Assembly (NCBI RefSeq): GCF_050946405.1 | Contig: NZ_JBMNUS010000001.1 | Coordinates: 434,001 to 498,000, forward strand | DNA from: Pseudochelatococcus sp050946405 | GTDB lineage: Bacteria > Pseudomonadota > Alphaproteobacteria > Rhizobiales > Beijerinckiaceae | Direction of reading: 5' to 3' | DNA: 64,000 nt | Shown here: in pieces, positions 9,368 through 17,717 of the stretch | How positions within the stretch are numbered: position 1 is the first letter of the stretch | How the letters are laid out: the number at the start of each line of letters is the position of its first letter | Position numbers and translations under genes: made by a program | The notes under the pieces: model-generated | Told to the model about the DNA's origin: nothing | Databases searched by the model: none | The model's input: only the letters and a program-made list of their open reading frames with translations

Positions 9368-10346
9368 TACGACGACAAACGCGCCGGCCGACTGGCCGTT
9401 CATCTCGGTGGTCATTCCCACCCGCGCCCGGCCGCTCGCGCTGAAGCGCTGCCTGGAGGCGCTGCTGGCGCAGGATTATCCCGTCGACCGCTACGAGATC
9501 CACGTCGTCCACAACGCATCGCCGGACGGCACCGAGGAAGTCGTGCGTGAGATGGCGGCGGGCGCCGGCGTGCCGCTGACGTATACCTGGCGGGCGGGCA
9601 ACGGCCCCGGCCTGTCGCGGCGTGTCGGCGGCATGAAGGCCGCCGGCGACATTCTGGCCTTCATCGACGACGATTGCGTCGCGACGCCCGGCTGGCTGCG
9701 CGCCGGGGTGGCGGCTTTCGGCCCGCGGACGGGCCTGGTGCAGGGCAGGACGGCGCCGAACCCCGCCCACAAGCGCCGGCTTCTCGAAAAGACCGTCAAC
9801 GTTCCCGGTCCCTCGCCCTATTTCGAAACCTGCAACATCTTCTACCGCAAGGACGCCTTTCTGGAGGCGAGCGGCGAGGCGGGGCCGTTCGCCGAGTTGT
9901 TCTTCGGCGAGGATACGGACCTTGCCCGCCGCGTGCTGCGCGAGGGGTACGAGGCCGCTTTCGCCGCCGATGCGCTCGCCTATCACGACGTCACCCGCCA
10001 GCCGCTCGTGAAATGGCTGATGGAGTGCTGGCACCTGCGCAACATCCCCCTGCTGGTGCGGCTGTGGCCGGAGATGCGGGAGACGCTGTTTCTGGGTGTC
10101 TTTCTCTCGCGCCAGAGCGCGGCGTTCGACCTTGCGGTCGTCGGCGGATTGCTGGGCGCGCCGTTCATCGGCGGCTGGGCGCTTCTGTTCGTGCTGCCCT
10201 ACCTGCTTGTCAGGATGCTGGAGCCGGGGCGCTACCGCAACCCGCCCGTCGTCATCGCGCGCGCGCTTCTGGGCCTGCCGCGCTCCTGCGTCACCTTCGC
10301 GGCGCTCGTCTACGGCAGCATACGCCACCGCGCCCTGGTGCTGTGA
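9360..10346 (+). CDS. GT2-family glycosyltransferase
   Basis: Inverting GT-A glycosyltransferase, 328 aa. The nucleotide-binding start is FISVVIPTRARPLALKRCLE, the metal-binding DxD is in AFIDDDCVATPGW (residues about 99-104), and the acceptor region holds LFFGEDTDLARRV. A C-terminal hydrophobic region (about 255-285) suggests membrane association. The start is TTG at 9360 with AGGA upstream; it overlaps the flippase gene by 8 nt. It should add one sugar of the repeat unit. Confidence 0.85.
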   Translation: MSDTTTNAPADWPFISVVIPTRARPLALKRCLEALLAQDYPVDRYEIHVVHNASPDGTEEVVREMAAGAGVPLTYTWRAGNGPGLSRRVGGMKAAGDILAFIDDDCVATPGWLRAGVAAFGPRTGLVQGRTAPNPAHKRRLLEKTVNVPGPSPYFETCNIFYRKDAFLEASGEAGPFAELFFGEDTDLARRVLREGYEAAFAADALAYHDVTRQPLVKWLMECWHLRNIPLLVRLWPEMRETLFLGVFLSRQSAAFDLAVVGGLLGAPFIGGWALLFVLPYLLVRMLEPGRYRNPPVVIARALLGLPRSCVTFAALVYGSIRHRALVL

Positions 10347-11398
10347 TGAAGATCCTTCTCATCCACGAACGTTTCGCGCCCGATAGCGGCGGCGGCGGCG
10401 AGTATGTCGCTCTCGAGCGCGCGCGCGGTCTCGCGCGGGCGGGGCATAGCGTGACGGTGCTCTGCGCCGGCGACCCCGCCATCCGCGCGTATGGCGGCGT
10501 GGCGACGGCGCGCTACCGCGTGCCGCGCCCGCTCGTCCTGCTGCTGCTGCCCATCGCGGTCTGGCGCGCGCGGCAGGCCGATATCGTGCACGGCTTCACT
10601 TTCCACGCCGCGCCGCTCGCGTGGCTCGCCGCGCGTCTGGCCGGCCGGCCCGCCGTCTGCGAGCAACTCGGCCTGTTCGGCCCGGCGTGGAGCGAGATGC
10701 GCCCCGGCGCCGGCGGCCGCTTCTACGGCCGGCTGGAGAAACTCTTCCTGCGCATCCCCTTCGACCGGCATCTGTTTCTGAGCACCCATTCGCTCGCGCT
10801 GGCGGAGCGGCTCGGGTTTCGCGGGCGGGGCGTGGTCGTGGCGCCGGGCATAGACGCACGGGAGACGCCGCGCGCCGGAAAGTCCGGGCCGCCGGTCGTC
10901 CTGTTTGCCGGCAAGTTCGACTGGCGAAAGGGCATGGACCGGCTGTGCGCCGTGGCGCAGGCAATGCCAGAAGCGCGCTTCGAGGCCGTGGGATGGTGGG
11001 AGGAGGGCGCGCCGCGCCCGCGGCTTCCCGCCAATCTCGCCGTGATCGAAGGGCGCGGCGACGTCTACCGCCGGGCGCTGGCGCGCGCATCCGTCCTGCT
11101 GATGCCGTCGCGGGCCGAGACCTTCGGGCTGGTCATCTACGAGGCGATGCAGGCGGGCTGCTCGATCGTCTCCACCATCCCCGGCGATTACGCCGGCCGC
11201 TTTCTCGACCCCTGGGACACCGACGCCGCCGTCGCGGCGCTGCGCGAGCGTCTCGCCTCTCCGGCGCTCGTGGCGCGCGAGGGCGAGGCGAACAGGCGCA
11301 GCGCCGCGCGCTTCACCTGGGAACGCAGCACCGACGAGGTGCTGGACCTTTACGGGGAACTCGTGGCCGGTCCCGCCGGCGCGAAGGCCCCGTCATGA
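10346..11398 (+). CDS. GT4-family glycosyltransferase
   Basis: GT-B glycosyltransferase, 350 aa. The N-terminus MKILLIHERFAPDSGGGGEY has a glycine-rich loop. The donor domain has VVLFAGKFDWRKGMDRL and the EX7E-type ETFGLVIYEAMQAGCSIV. The start ATG shares its A with the stop of the GT2 gene (TGATG). An open frame extends about 670 bp further upstream, but that part lies inside the GT2 gene and is not protein-like. Confidence 0.87.
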   Translation: MKILLIHERFAPDSGGGGEYVALERARGLARAGHSVTVLCAGDPAIRAYGGVATARYRVPRPLVLLLLPIAVWRARQADIVHGFTFHAAPLAWLAARLAGRPAVCEQLGLFGPAWSEMRPGAGGRFYGRLEKLFLRIPFDRHLFLSTHSLALAERLGFRGRGVVVAPGIDARETPRAGKSGPPVVLFAGKFDWRKGMDRLCAVAQAMPEARFEAVGWWEEGAPRPRLPANLAVIEGRGDVYRRALARASVLLMPSRAETFGLVIYEAMQAGCSIVSTIPGDYAGRFLDPWDTDAAVAALRERLASPALVAREGEANRRSAARFTWERSTDEVLDLYGELVAGPAGAKAPS

Positions 11399-11443
11399 CT
11401 TCAAGCATGATCCATTTCCGCCCTCCAAGCAGGGGATTGCCGC

Positions 11444-12451
11444 GTGACGAACAATGTGATTGAGCCGAAACGGGTGCTGGTGACCGGCGGCGCCGGCTTC
11501 ATCGGCAGCCACCTTTGCGACTGTCTGCTGGCGCGCGGCGACGAGGTGCTGTGCGTCGACAACTTCTATACGGGCAGGCGGCGCAACATCGAGCACCTGC
11601 TGGGCAACCCCCGTTTCGAGCTGCTTCGGCACGACATCACGCATCCGCTCTTCGTGGAGGTCGACGAGATCTACAATCTCGCCTGCCCGGCCTCGCCCAT
11701 CCATTACCAGGTCGATCCCGTCCAGACGACGAAGACCTGCGTGATGGGCGCCATCAACATGCTGGGGCTCGCCAAGCGGCTGAAGGCGAAGATTTTTCAG
11801 GCTTCGACCTCGGAGATTTACGGCAGCCCGCACGTTCACCCCCAGGTTGAGGATTACTGGGGCAACGTCAATCCCATCGGCCCGCGCTCCTGCTACGACG
11901 AGGGCAAGCGCTGCGCCGAGACGCTGTTCTTCGATTATCACCGCCAGCACGGCACGAAGATCAAGGTCATCCGCATCTTCAACACCTACGGGCCGCGGAT
12001 GCACCCCAACGACGGCCGCGTGGTGTCGAACTTCATCGTTCAGGCGCTGACGGGCCAGCCCATCACCATTTACGGCGACGGCAACCAGACCCGCTCCTTC
12101 GGCTATGTCGACGACCTGATCACCGCGATCACGGCGATGATGGAGACGCCGGATACCGTCACCGGCCCCGTCAATGTGGGCAATCCGGTCGAGTTCACGA
12201 TGCTGGAGCTTGCCCGCCTCGTGATCGAGATGACGGGCTCCTCGTCCGAACTCCGGCATCTGCCCCTGCCCCTGAACGATCCGCACCAGCGCCGGCCGGA
12301 CATCTCCGTCGCGCGCCGGGTGCTCGGCTGGGAGCCCACCGTGCAGCTTCGCGAGGGGCTGCGGGCGACGATCGCCTATTTCGACAGCTCCCTCGCCGCC
12401 GGCCATGCCGCCGTCGACGACGCATCCGCTTCCATTTCCAGAATCATCTGA
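11444..12451 (+). CDS. UDP-glucuronate decarboxylase (UDP-xylose synthase)
   Basis: Extended short-chain dehydrogenase, 335 aa, converting UDP-glucuronate to UDP-xylose with bound NAD. The Rossmann motif is GGAGFIGSHL. Family hallmarks are the NLACPASPIHYQ segment, ASTSEIYGSP, the catalytic Tyr in RSCYDEGKRCAE, and RIFNTYGPRM. These match bacterial and plant UXS proteins closely. It follows the GT4 gene after 45 bp and overlaps the cytidylyltransferase gene by 1 nt. This implies a xylose-containing polymer or glycan. Confidence 0.93.
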   Translation: MTNNVIEPKRVLVTGGAGFIGSHLCDCLLARGDEVLCVDNFYTGRRRNIEHLLGNPRFELLRHDITHPLFVEVDEIYNLACPASPIHYQVDPVQTTKTCVMGAINMLGLAKRLKAKIFQASTSEIYGSPHVHPQVEDYWGNVNPIGPRSCYDEGKRCAETLFFDYHRQHGTKIKVIRIFNTYGPRMHPNDGRVVSNFIVQALTGQPITIYGDGNQTRSFGYVDDLITAITAMMETPDTVTGPVNVGNPVEFTMLELARLVIEMTGSSSELRHLPLPLNDPHQRRPDISVARRVLGWEPTVQLREGLRATIAYFDSSLAAGHAAVDDASASISRII

Positions 12452-13296
12452 TGGCAGAAAGACACATGCAACAGGCAGTTTTTGATCCCGGAGAAATTCC
12501 TGTCGTCATCCTGTGTGGCGGTGAAGGCACGCGGCTGAGAGAGATGAGCGAGCGGATGCCCAAGCCGCTCGTCGATATCGGCGGCACCCCTATCCTGCTG
12601 CACATCATGCGCATCTACGCGCGGCAGGGCTTCAACCGCTTCATCCTGTGCCTCGGCTACCGGGGCATCATGATCAAGGAAGCGTTCCTCGAATACGACC
12701 TGCGCCGGCGCGATCTCGTGCTCGACATGTCCGAGGGCCGGCGCAGCTATGTCGGCGAGGAGGATGCCGCCGACATGGACTGGCGGATCGTGTTCGCGGA
12801 AACGGGCGAATCCGCCCAGACCGGCAGCCGCATCGCCCAGGTCGCGCCCTACGTGAACACCGACCGTTTCATGGTGACATACGGCGACGGCGTCGCCGAT
12901 ATCGACCTGCATGCCGAGCTTGCCTTTCATATGCGGCACGGGCGCATCGGCACGGTGGCCGGGGTGAAGCCCGCCTCGCAGTTCGGGGTGATGGGTGTCG
13001 AGGGCGACGATGTGACGGCCTTCGCGGAAAAGCCGAAGTCCCAGTCCCTGATCAACGGCGGCTTCTTCATTTTCGAGCGGGCTTTCCTCGACTACCTGTC
13101 CACCGACAGGGGCTGCATCCTGGAGCGGGAGCCGCTGGAGCGGCTGGCGCGCGACCGTCAGCTCAAGGTCTTCGAGCACAAGGGCTACTGGCGCTGCATG
13201 GATACGTTCAAGGACTATCGGGAGCTGAACGAATCCTTCGCCGCCGGCGTCGCGCCGTGGCTGTCCGTTCCGGGCCGCAAGGACGCGGTTCCGTGA
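12451..13296 (+). CDS. rfbF: Glucose-1-phosphate cytidylyltransferase
   Basis: Makes CDP-glucose from CTP and glucose-1-phosphate, the first step to CDP-deoxysugars. It is 281 aa, near the usual 257-260 plus a short N-terminal addition. The nucleotidyltransferase signature is ILCGGEGTRLRE...PKPLVDIGG. MVTYGDGVADID holds the metal-binding Asp, and INGGFFIFE and YWRCMDTFKD are typical of RfbF. A second Met (MQQAVFDPGE) could be the true start. It overlaps the UXS gene by 1 nt and the following epimerase by 4 nt. Confidence 0.93.
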   Translation: MAERHMQQAVFDPGEIPVVILCGGEGTRLREMSERMPKPLVDIGGTPILLHIMRIYARQGFNRFILCLGYRGIMIKEAFLEYDLRRRDLVLDMSEGRRSYVGEEDAADMDWRIVFAETGESAQTGSRIAQVAPYVNTDRFMVTYGDGVADIDLHAELAFHMRHGRIGTVAGVKPASQFGVMGVEGDDVTAFAEKPKSQSLINGGFFIFERAFLDYLSTDRGCILEREPLERLARDRQLKVFEHKGYWRCMDTFKDYRELNESFAAGVAPWLSVPGRKDAVP

Positions 13297-14216
13297 AACC
13301 GGTTCTCGTCACCGGCGCGACGGGCTTTCTGGGATCGTGGCTCTGCCGTATCCTCGCGGGCCAGGGTGAGCGGGTGATCGCGGTCGCCCGCCGCCCGCCG
13401 CCCGCCGAAGGGCCGTTTCGCCGGTTCGGCCTGACGGAAGAGCCGAACGTGCGGGTGCTGGAGCGCCCGGCGCTGACGCCGGACGATATGGCGGCGGCCG
13501 ATCCCCGCGCGGTGTTCCATCTCGCCGGCTACTCGCAGATGGGAGAGGCGGCGCGCGACGTGGCGGGCGCTTTCGAGGCCAATGCGCGCGGCACCTGGCT
13601 GCTGCTCGACGCCATCCGCCGCGCCGGTGTGGCGCCGGTGACGGTGCTCGCGTCGAGCGACGCGGTTTACGGCGAAGGCGGGAGCGTCGCCTCGCGCGAG
13701 GACGATCCGCCGCGCGCCCGCAACCCCTATGCGCTGTCGAAGATCGCGGCGGAGGCGGCGGCGCTTGCCTTCGCCGCCGGCGGGCTGCCGGTCGCCATCG
13801 CGCGCATCGGCAATGTCTACGGCCCCGGCGATCCCAACGGCGCGCGTCTGATGCCCGCCATCGTGCAGGCGGTCGCGGCCGGCCGGCCGCCGCAATTGCG
13901 CTCGGCGGCTTCCGTCAGGGGATACCTGCACGTGCGCGATTGCATCGCCGGGCTCCTGGCGCTTGCGTCCGACAGGACGAGCGCGCCCGGCAACATCGTC
14001 AACATCGTGTCGGAAAAGCCCGTATCGAATCTGGACGTCGCGCGCCTGGCGCTGTCGATCGCCGGGCGAACCGACCTCGAACCCGAGATCGTCGGCACCG
14101 ACGCGCCGTCGGAAAGATTGTCGAGCGCCGGAAAGGCGAGGGAGCTTTATCGCTGGCGCGAGACGGTGCCCCTGGCCAACGGCCTGCGCGAGCTTCTGGA
14201 GGAAAACCCCGCATGA
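13293..14216 (+). CDS. NAD-dependent epimerase/reductase, probably acting on a CDP-4-keto-6-deoxysugar
   Basis: Extended SDR protein, 307 aa. It has the Rossmann motif TGATGFLGSWL, the catalytic pair in YALSK (with SSDAVYGEG before it), and RIGNVYGPGDP. The start is GTG at 13293, overlapping rfbF by 4 nt. Lying between the cytidylyltransferase and the CDP-glucose 4,6-dehydratase, it probably epimerises or reduces the 4-keto-6-deoxy product. Abequose/paratose synthases are relatives, but the dehydrase RfbH they depend on is absent here, so a 6-deoxy rather than 3,6-dideoxy sugar is more likely. Exact product unknown. Confidence 0.72.
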   Translation: MKPVLVTGATGFLGSWLCRILAGQGERVIAVARRPPPAEGPFRRFGLTEEPNVRVLERPALTPDDMAAADPRAVFHLAGYSQMGEAARDVAGAFEANARGTWLLLDAIRRAGVAPVTVLASSDAVYGEGGSVASREDDPPRARNPYALSKIAAEAAALAFAAGGLPVAIARIGNVYGPGDPNGARLMPAIVQAVAAGRPPQLRSAASVRGYLHVRDCIAGLLALASDRTSAPGNIVNIVSEKPVSNLDVARLALSIAGRTDLEPEIVGTDAPSERLSSAGKARELYRWRETVPLANGLRELLEENPA

Positions 14217-15343
14217 TCAGTTCCGCCGCCCTTCCGTTGGCCCGCACCTATGCCGGGCTGCGGGTTCTCGTCACCGGACACACCGGTTTCAAGGGATCGT
14301 GGCTTTCGCTCTGGCTCTCCGGGCTGGGCGCGGAGGTCGCGGGCGTGAGCGATATCGTTCCCACGCAGCCCGCCGCCTACCACTGGTTCGGGCCGGCGGC
14401 GGTGAAACGCGATTTCCGCTGCGACATCCGCAATGCGGAAGGGATCGCCTCCATCGTCGCCGAATGGCGGCCGGACGTGATCTTTCATCTCGCCGCCCAG
14501 CCGATCGTGATCCAGGCCGCGCGCGATCCGCTCGGCACGTTCGCCGTCAACGTGATCGGCACGGCGGCGGTGTTGGAGGCCGCGCGGAAAACATCGTCCG
14601 TGCGCGCGGTTCTCGTCGTCACCAGCGACAAGGTCTACGCCAACGACAACGCGGGCCGCGCCTTCGTCGAGGCCGATACGCTCGGCGGCCACGAGCCCTA
14701 CGGCGCGAGCAAGGCGGCCGCCGAGATCGTGGCCGCGACCTATCGCTCGGCCGGCTTTCACGCCGGGGCGGGTTCGTCCAACGTGCCGGCCGTGGCCACG
14801 GCCCGCGCCGGCAACGTCATCGGCGGCGGCGACTGGGCGGCGAACCGGCTGATACCCGATGCCGTGCGCGCCATCGTGGCGCAGGAACCGATCGTCATCC
14901 GCAGCCCGCACGCCACCCGCCCGTGGCAGCATGTCCTTGAGCCTGTCGGCGGCTACCTGCTGCATGCGCAGGCGCTGCTGGCCGATTCCGCGACGGCTCC
15001 GGCGGCGCTGAACTTCGGCCCCGACGACAAGACCGCCCGCAGCGTCAGCGACGTCATCCGGCTTTTTCTCGATGAGATGAAGCCGTGGACGACGGAACTC
15101 GTCATCAGCGAGAACACGACCGGCCTCGAGTCGAAGACGCTCATGGTCGATTCGTCGCTGGCGCACGAGGTTCTCGGCTGGTCGCCGTCCTGGTCGTGGT
15201 CGGAGGCGGTGACGCGCGTCGCGCAATGGCACCGCGCGCATCTGGCGGGCGATGTCGATCTCGTCGATCTGGCGCGGCGGCAGATCGAGGACTATTGCAC
15301 CGCCTCGGCGGTCCCCGCCTTCCGTTCGGGCGGTTCCGTCTGA
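14213..15343 (+). CDS. rfbG: CDP-glucose 4,6-dehydratase
   Basis: Converts CDP-glucose to CDP-4-dehydro-6-deoxyglucose. It is 376 aa, close to the family's usual 360. The signature VTGHTGFKGSWL is specific to this dehydratase. HLAAQPIV, VTSDKVYAND, catalytic YGASKAAAE and ARAGNVIGGGDWA all match. The start ATG overlaps the preceding gene by 4 nt (ATGA). It is the last gene of the rightward operon and is followed by a convergent acyltransferase gene. Confidence 0.94.
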   Translation: MISSAALPLARTYAGLRVLVTGHTGFKGSWLSLWLSGLGAEVAGVSDIVPTQPAAYHWFGPAAVKRDFRCDIRNAEGIASIVAEWRPDVIFHLAAQPIVIQAARDPLGTFAVNVIGTAAVLEAARKTSSVRAVLVVTSDKVYANDNAGRAFVEADTLGGHEPYGASKAAAEIVAATYRSAGFHAGAGSSNVPAVATARAGNVIGGGDWAANRLIPDAVRAIVAQEPIVIRSPHATRPWQHVLEPVGGYLLHAQALLADSATAPAALNFGPDDKTARSVSDVIRLFLDEMKPWTTELVISENTTGLESKTLMVDSSLAHEVLGWSPSWSWSEAVTRVAQWHRAHLAGDVDLVDLARRQIEDYCTASAVPAFRSGGSV

Positions 15344-15375
15344 ACGGAAGGCACTCGCTCGGGATCGACAGGGGG

Positions 15376-15406
15376 CATGCCGCCGTTTCCATGAAAGGGC
15401 GGCATG
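15376..15406. terminator. Hairpin between convergent genes
   Basis: Arms CATGCCGCC (15376-15384) and GGCGGCATG (15398-15406) form a 9-bp stem that continues inward, after one mismatch, with TTTC/GAAA. It lies between the converging ends of rfbG and the acyltransferase. There is no clear T run, so a bidirectional terminator is only probable. Confidence 0.45.
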
Positions 15407-15439
15407 TTCCGTCGAACCGGCGGGATGCGGCGGCGGGCC

Positions 15440-16492
15440 TCAGCCGGGCTCCACGCCGCTGCCCCGTGCGGGCTCCGGCTCGGGCGCGGGCTTTGCGCGC
15501 GCGGCGCGGATGCGCTCCGCCAGCAGGCCGGAGAGCGTGCTCGCCGCCAGCACGAGGAGCGTCAGGGCGAGGCGCGGCGCGAGCCCGCTTTCCGGCGTTA
15601 TGTGCATCAGCTCCGCCGCGATGTACAGAAACGCGAGATGAACGCAGTAGATCCAGAGCGTCAGCCGGCCGAGCGGCGCGATGCGGCTGGCGACGGGGCC
15701 GGAACACCGCCGGGCGAGGATGAAGACGCCGAGCGCGAACGGGGCCGAGCCGAGGAGAAAATCCTCGAAGATCCAGCGGGTATAGCCGGCCGACAGCAGA
15801 TATTGCTCCACGACGAACAGCAGATAGCCGCCGGTCATGACGAGCGCCGCCGGCCCCGGCCGCATGTCGAAGCCCGTGCGGGCGAGCAGATAACCCAGCG
15901 CCACGAAAGGCGCGCCCATGAGCGGGCCGGAGCGCGCCACCCAGATCGGGCTGCGCGGCAGGCCCAGCGCCTCGCTGTATCCCCCGAGCACGAGCCCGAG
16001 CAGGAAGCTGACGGCCGCGGCCAGCGCCATCAGCCGCAGATCGTGGCGGAACAGAAGGACGGCGACGATGCCGATCCAGAGCGCTGGCAGAAACCACAGA
16101 TGCACGGCGGGGCCGCCGGTCAGGCCGGGGCTCAGCACCATCTCCATCAGTGTCCGCAGATCGGCCGCCGTCAGCCCGTCGTGCGCCTCGATCGCCAGCC
16201 AGAGAAGGCTGTAGGCCGCCATCCAGCCGAAATACAGCGGCGCCAGCCGCCGGAAGGAAGCGAGGGCGACAGTTGCCGTGGGCTGGTGCCGCGGCAGGAA
16301 GTAACCGCTCACCATGAAGAAGAAGGGCACCGTGCAGCGCGCCAGATCGCGGAACAGCACGAGCGCCGCGTTGTCATGCGGCAGGTCGGGAAGGGCATGG
16401 GCGAGGATCACCGCGCCGATGGCGATGAAGCGAAACGCTTCTATGCCGGGAAGGCGGGCGCCGATGCGGGAGGCGTGAGGCGACGATGACAT
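15440..16492 (-). CDS. Acyltransferase 3 family membrane protein
   Basis: Integral membrane O-acyltransferase (OafA/ExoZ type), 350 aa with about ten hydrophobic segments. The N-terminus has PGIEAFRFIAIGAVILAHA, with the conserved Arg and His of the family in the first helix, and FFFMVSGYFLP. It probably acetylates a cell-surface polysaccharide, which fits its place beside the exopolysaccharide operon. The substrate cannot be told. No strong ribosome site is visible upstream of the ATG. Confidence 0.82.
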   Translation of the reverse strand: MSSSPHASRIGARLPGIEAFRFIAIGAVILAHALPDLPHDNAALVLFRDLARCTVPFFFMVSGYFLPRHQPTATVALASFRRLAPLYFGWMAAYSLLWLAIEAHDGLTAADLRTLMEMVLSPGLTGGPAVHLWFLPALWIGIVAVLLFRHDLRLMALAAAVSFLLGLVLGGYSEALGLPRSPIWVARSGPLMGAPFVALGYLLARTGFDMRPGPAALVMTGGYLLFVVEQYLLSAGYTRWIFEDFLLGSAPFALGVFILARRCSGPVASRIAPLGRLTLWIYCVHLAFLYIAAELMHITPESGLAPRLALTLLVLAASTLSGLLAERIRAARAKPAPEPEPARGSGVEPG

Positions 16493-17025
16493 TATATATG
16501 TGACTCTCGACCTTCATGGCCCGTAAAGGCTGTCGGTGATCAGGGGCGATATCCGGCTGGCCGCATGCGGTGGATGTCGCCCGGCGTAAGCCTGCCGCGC
16601 CGGCATGCAACGGATCGCCCGGCCTCGCCCCGTCGCCGGGCCGGGCCGGGCCGCGCATTCGCTCGCGACGAGCGCCCGGACAAAATCGCTCACATCCAGC
16701 CCCGTCCATGGTACCCGACAGCCTCCAGCGCTACATGTCAGCCCGATGCGGCTGCATTTTCCGTGTTTCACGGACGATCATGGCCGTGGAACGATGTTCA
16801 ATGCGTTTGATTTGTTGTCAAGTCGTATGATCAAAATGTCAAGTATTCATAGCATCATACCAATATCGCAATTCGTATCTCCCGTGTCTGAAATCCCTGA
16901 TCAGATTGTGTCCGCCGCTTCGATTTCCTCTGTTTCATCCGCCTGCCCCCCATGATCATGGTTGTTGGGCGGCTTCGGCATCGGCGATAATGCCAGAGGG
17001 CATCGCATAGACGGAGTGGGCGAGG
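16493..17025. promoter_or_regulatory. Control region between acyltransferase and two-component genes
   Basis: About 530 bp without a convincing gene. TGTCAAGT occurs twice in direct orientation at 16816-16823 and 16837-16844, 21 bp apart, about two helical turns. This is a plausible regulator-binding pair upstream of the response regulator. The sequence from 16800 to 16880 is A+T-rich. Several short open frames here have no protein-like composition. Confidence 0.4.
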
Positions 17026-17709
17026 ATGGAGACCGGGCGGTCGAACGAGGAAACCGAGGGGCCGGTTTCAGTTCTGGTCGTGGAGGATGACGCGCCGACG
17101 CGCTGGCGCATCGGGGACGCCCTGTCGCGCGAGCCGAAGTTTCGCGTGGCCGGGGCCGCGAACCTCGCCGAGGCGCGCAATCTCATCAATGTTTCCATCC
17201 CGGATGTGCTGCTCACCGACCTCCAGCTCCCCGACGGCAGCGGCATGGAGTTGATTCGGGAGGTGCGGCAGCGCAGCGAAACGGCGGAAATCATGGTGAT
17301 CTCGATTCTCGGCGACGAGGAAAGCGTGATCTCCGCCATTTTGCTGGGCGCGAACGGGTATCTGCTCAAGGACGCCTTTCCGGCCGACATCGCTGATACG
17401 GTGCGCGATCTGCTGCGCGGTCATTCGCCGATTTCCGCCTCGATCGCCCGTTTCATCGTGCGCCGCACGCAGGGGCGGCCGGGCGGCGGCATGGTCTCGG
17501 ACCTCAACACCGCCAAGCTCACGCCGCGCGAGATCGATATCCTGTGGGGCATCGCCAAGGGTTTCAGCTATGCCGACATCGCGGATCATCTCGGTATTTC
17601 CAGACAGACCGTTCCCGGTTATATCAAGGCGGTCTATCGCAAGCTCGACGTGAACACCCGCGGCGAGGCCGTTTTCGAAGCCCTTCAGCAGGGGCTCATC
17701 AAGTTCTAG
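17026..17709 (+). CDS. NarL/LuxR-family response regulator
   Basis: DNA-binding response regulator, 227 aa. The receiver domain (about 14-130) has the acidic pocket E20/D21/D22, phospho-acceptor D65 in LLTDLQLPDGSG and the conserved K115 in LLKDAFP. The C-terminal LuxR helix-turn-helix (about 163-225) has LTPREIDILWGIAKGFSYADIADHLGIS, written here only to identify the domain core, and ends AVFEALQQGLI. It sits 8 bp upstream of a histidine kinase gene and is surely its partner. Targets unknown. Confidence 0.9.
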   Translation: METGRSNEETEGPVSVLVVEDDAPTRWRIGDALSREPKFRVAGAANLAEARNLINVSIPDVLLTDLQLPDGSGMELIREVRQRSETAEIMVISILGDEESVISAILLGANGYLLKDAFPADIADTVRDLLRGHSPISASIARFIVRRTQGRPGGGMVSDLNTAKLTPREIDILWGIAKGFSYADIADHLGISRQTVPGYIKAVYRKLDVNTRGEAVFEALQQGLIKF

Positions 17710-17717
17710 AAGCTCCC

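Noticed and set aside
16565..16955. Overlapping small frames upstream of the response regulator
   Set aside because: Several frames are equally open and none has a start site or protein-like composition.
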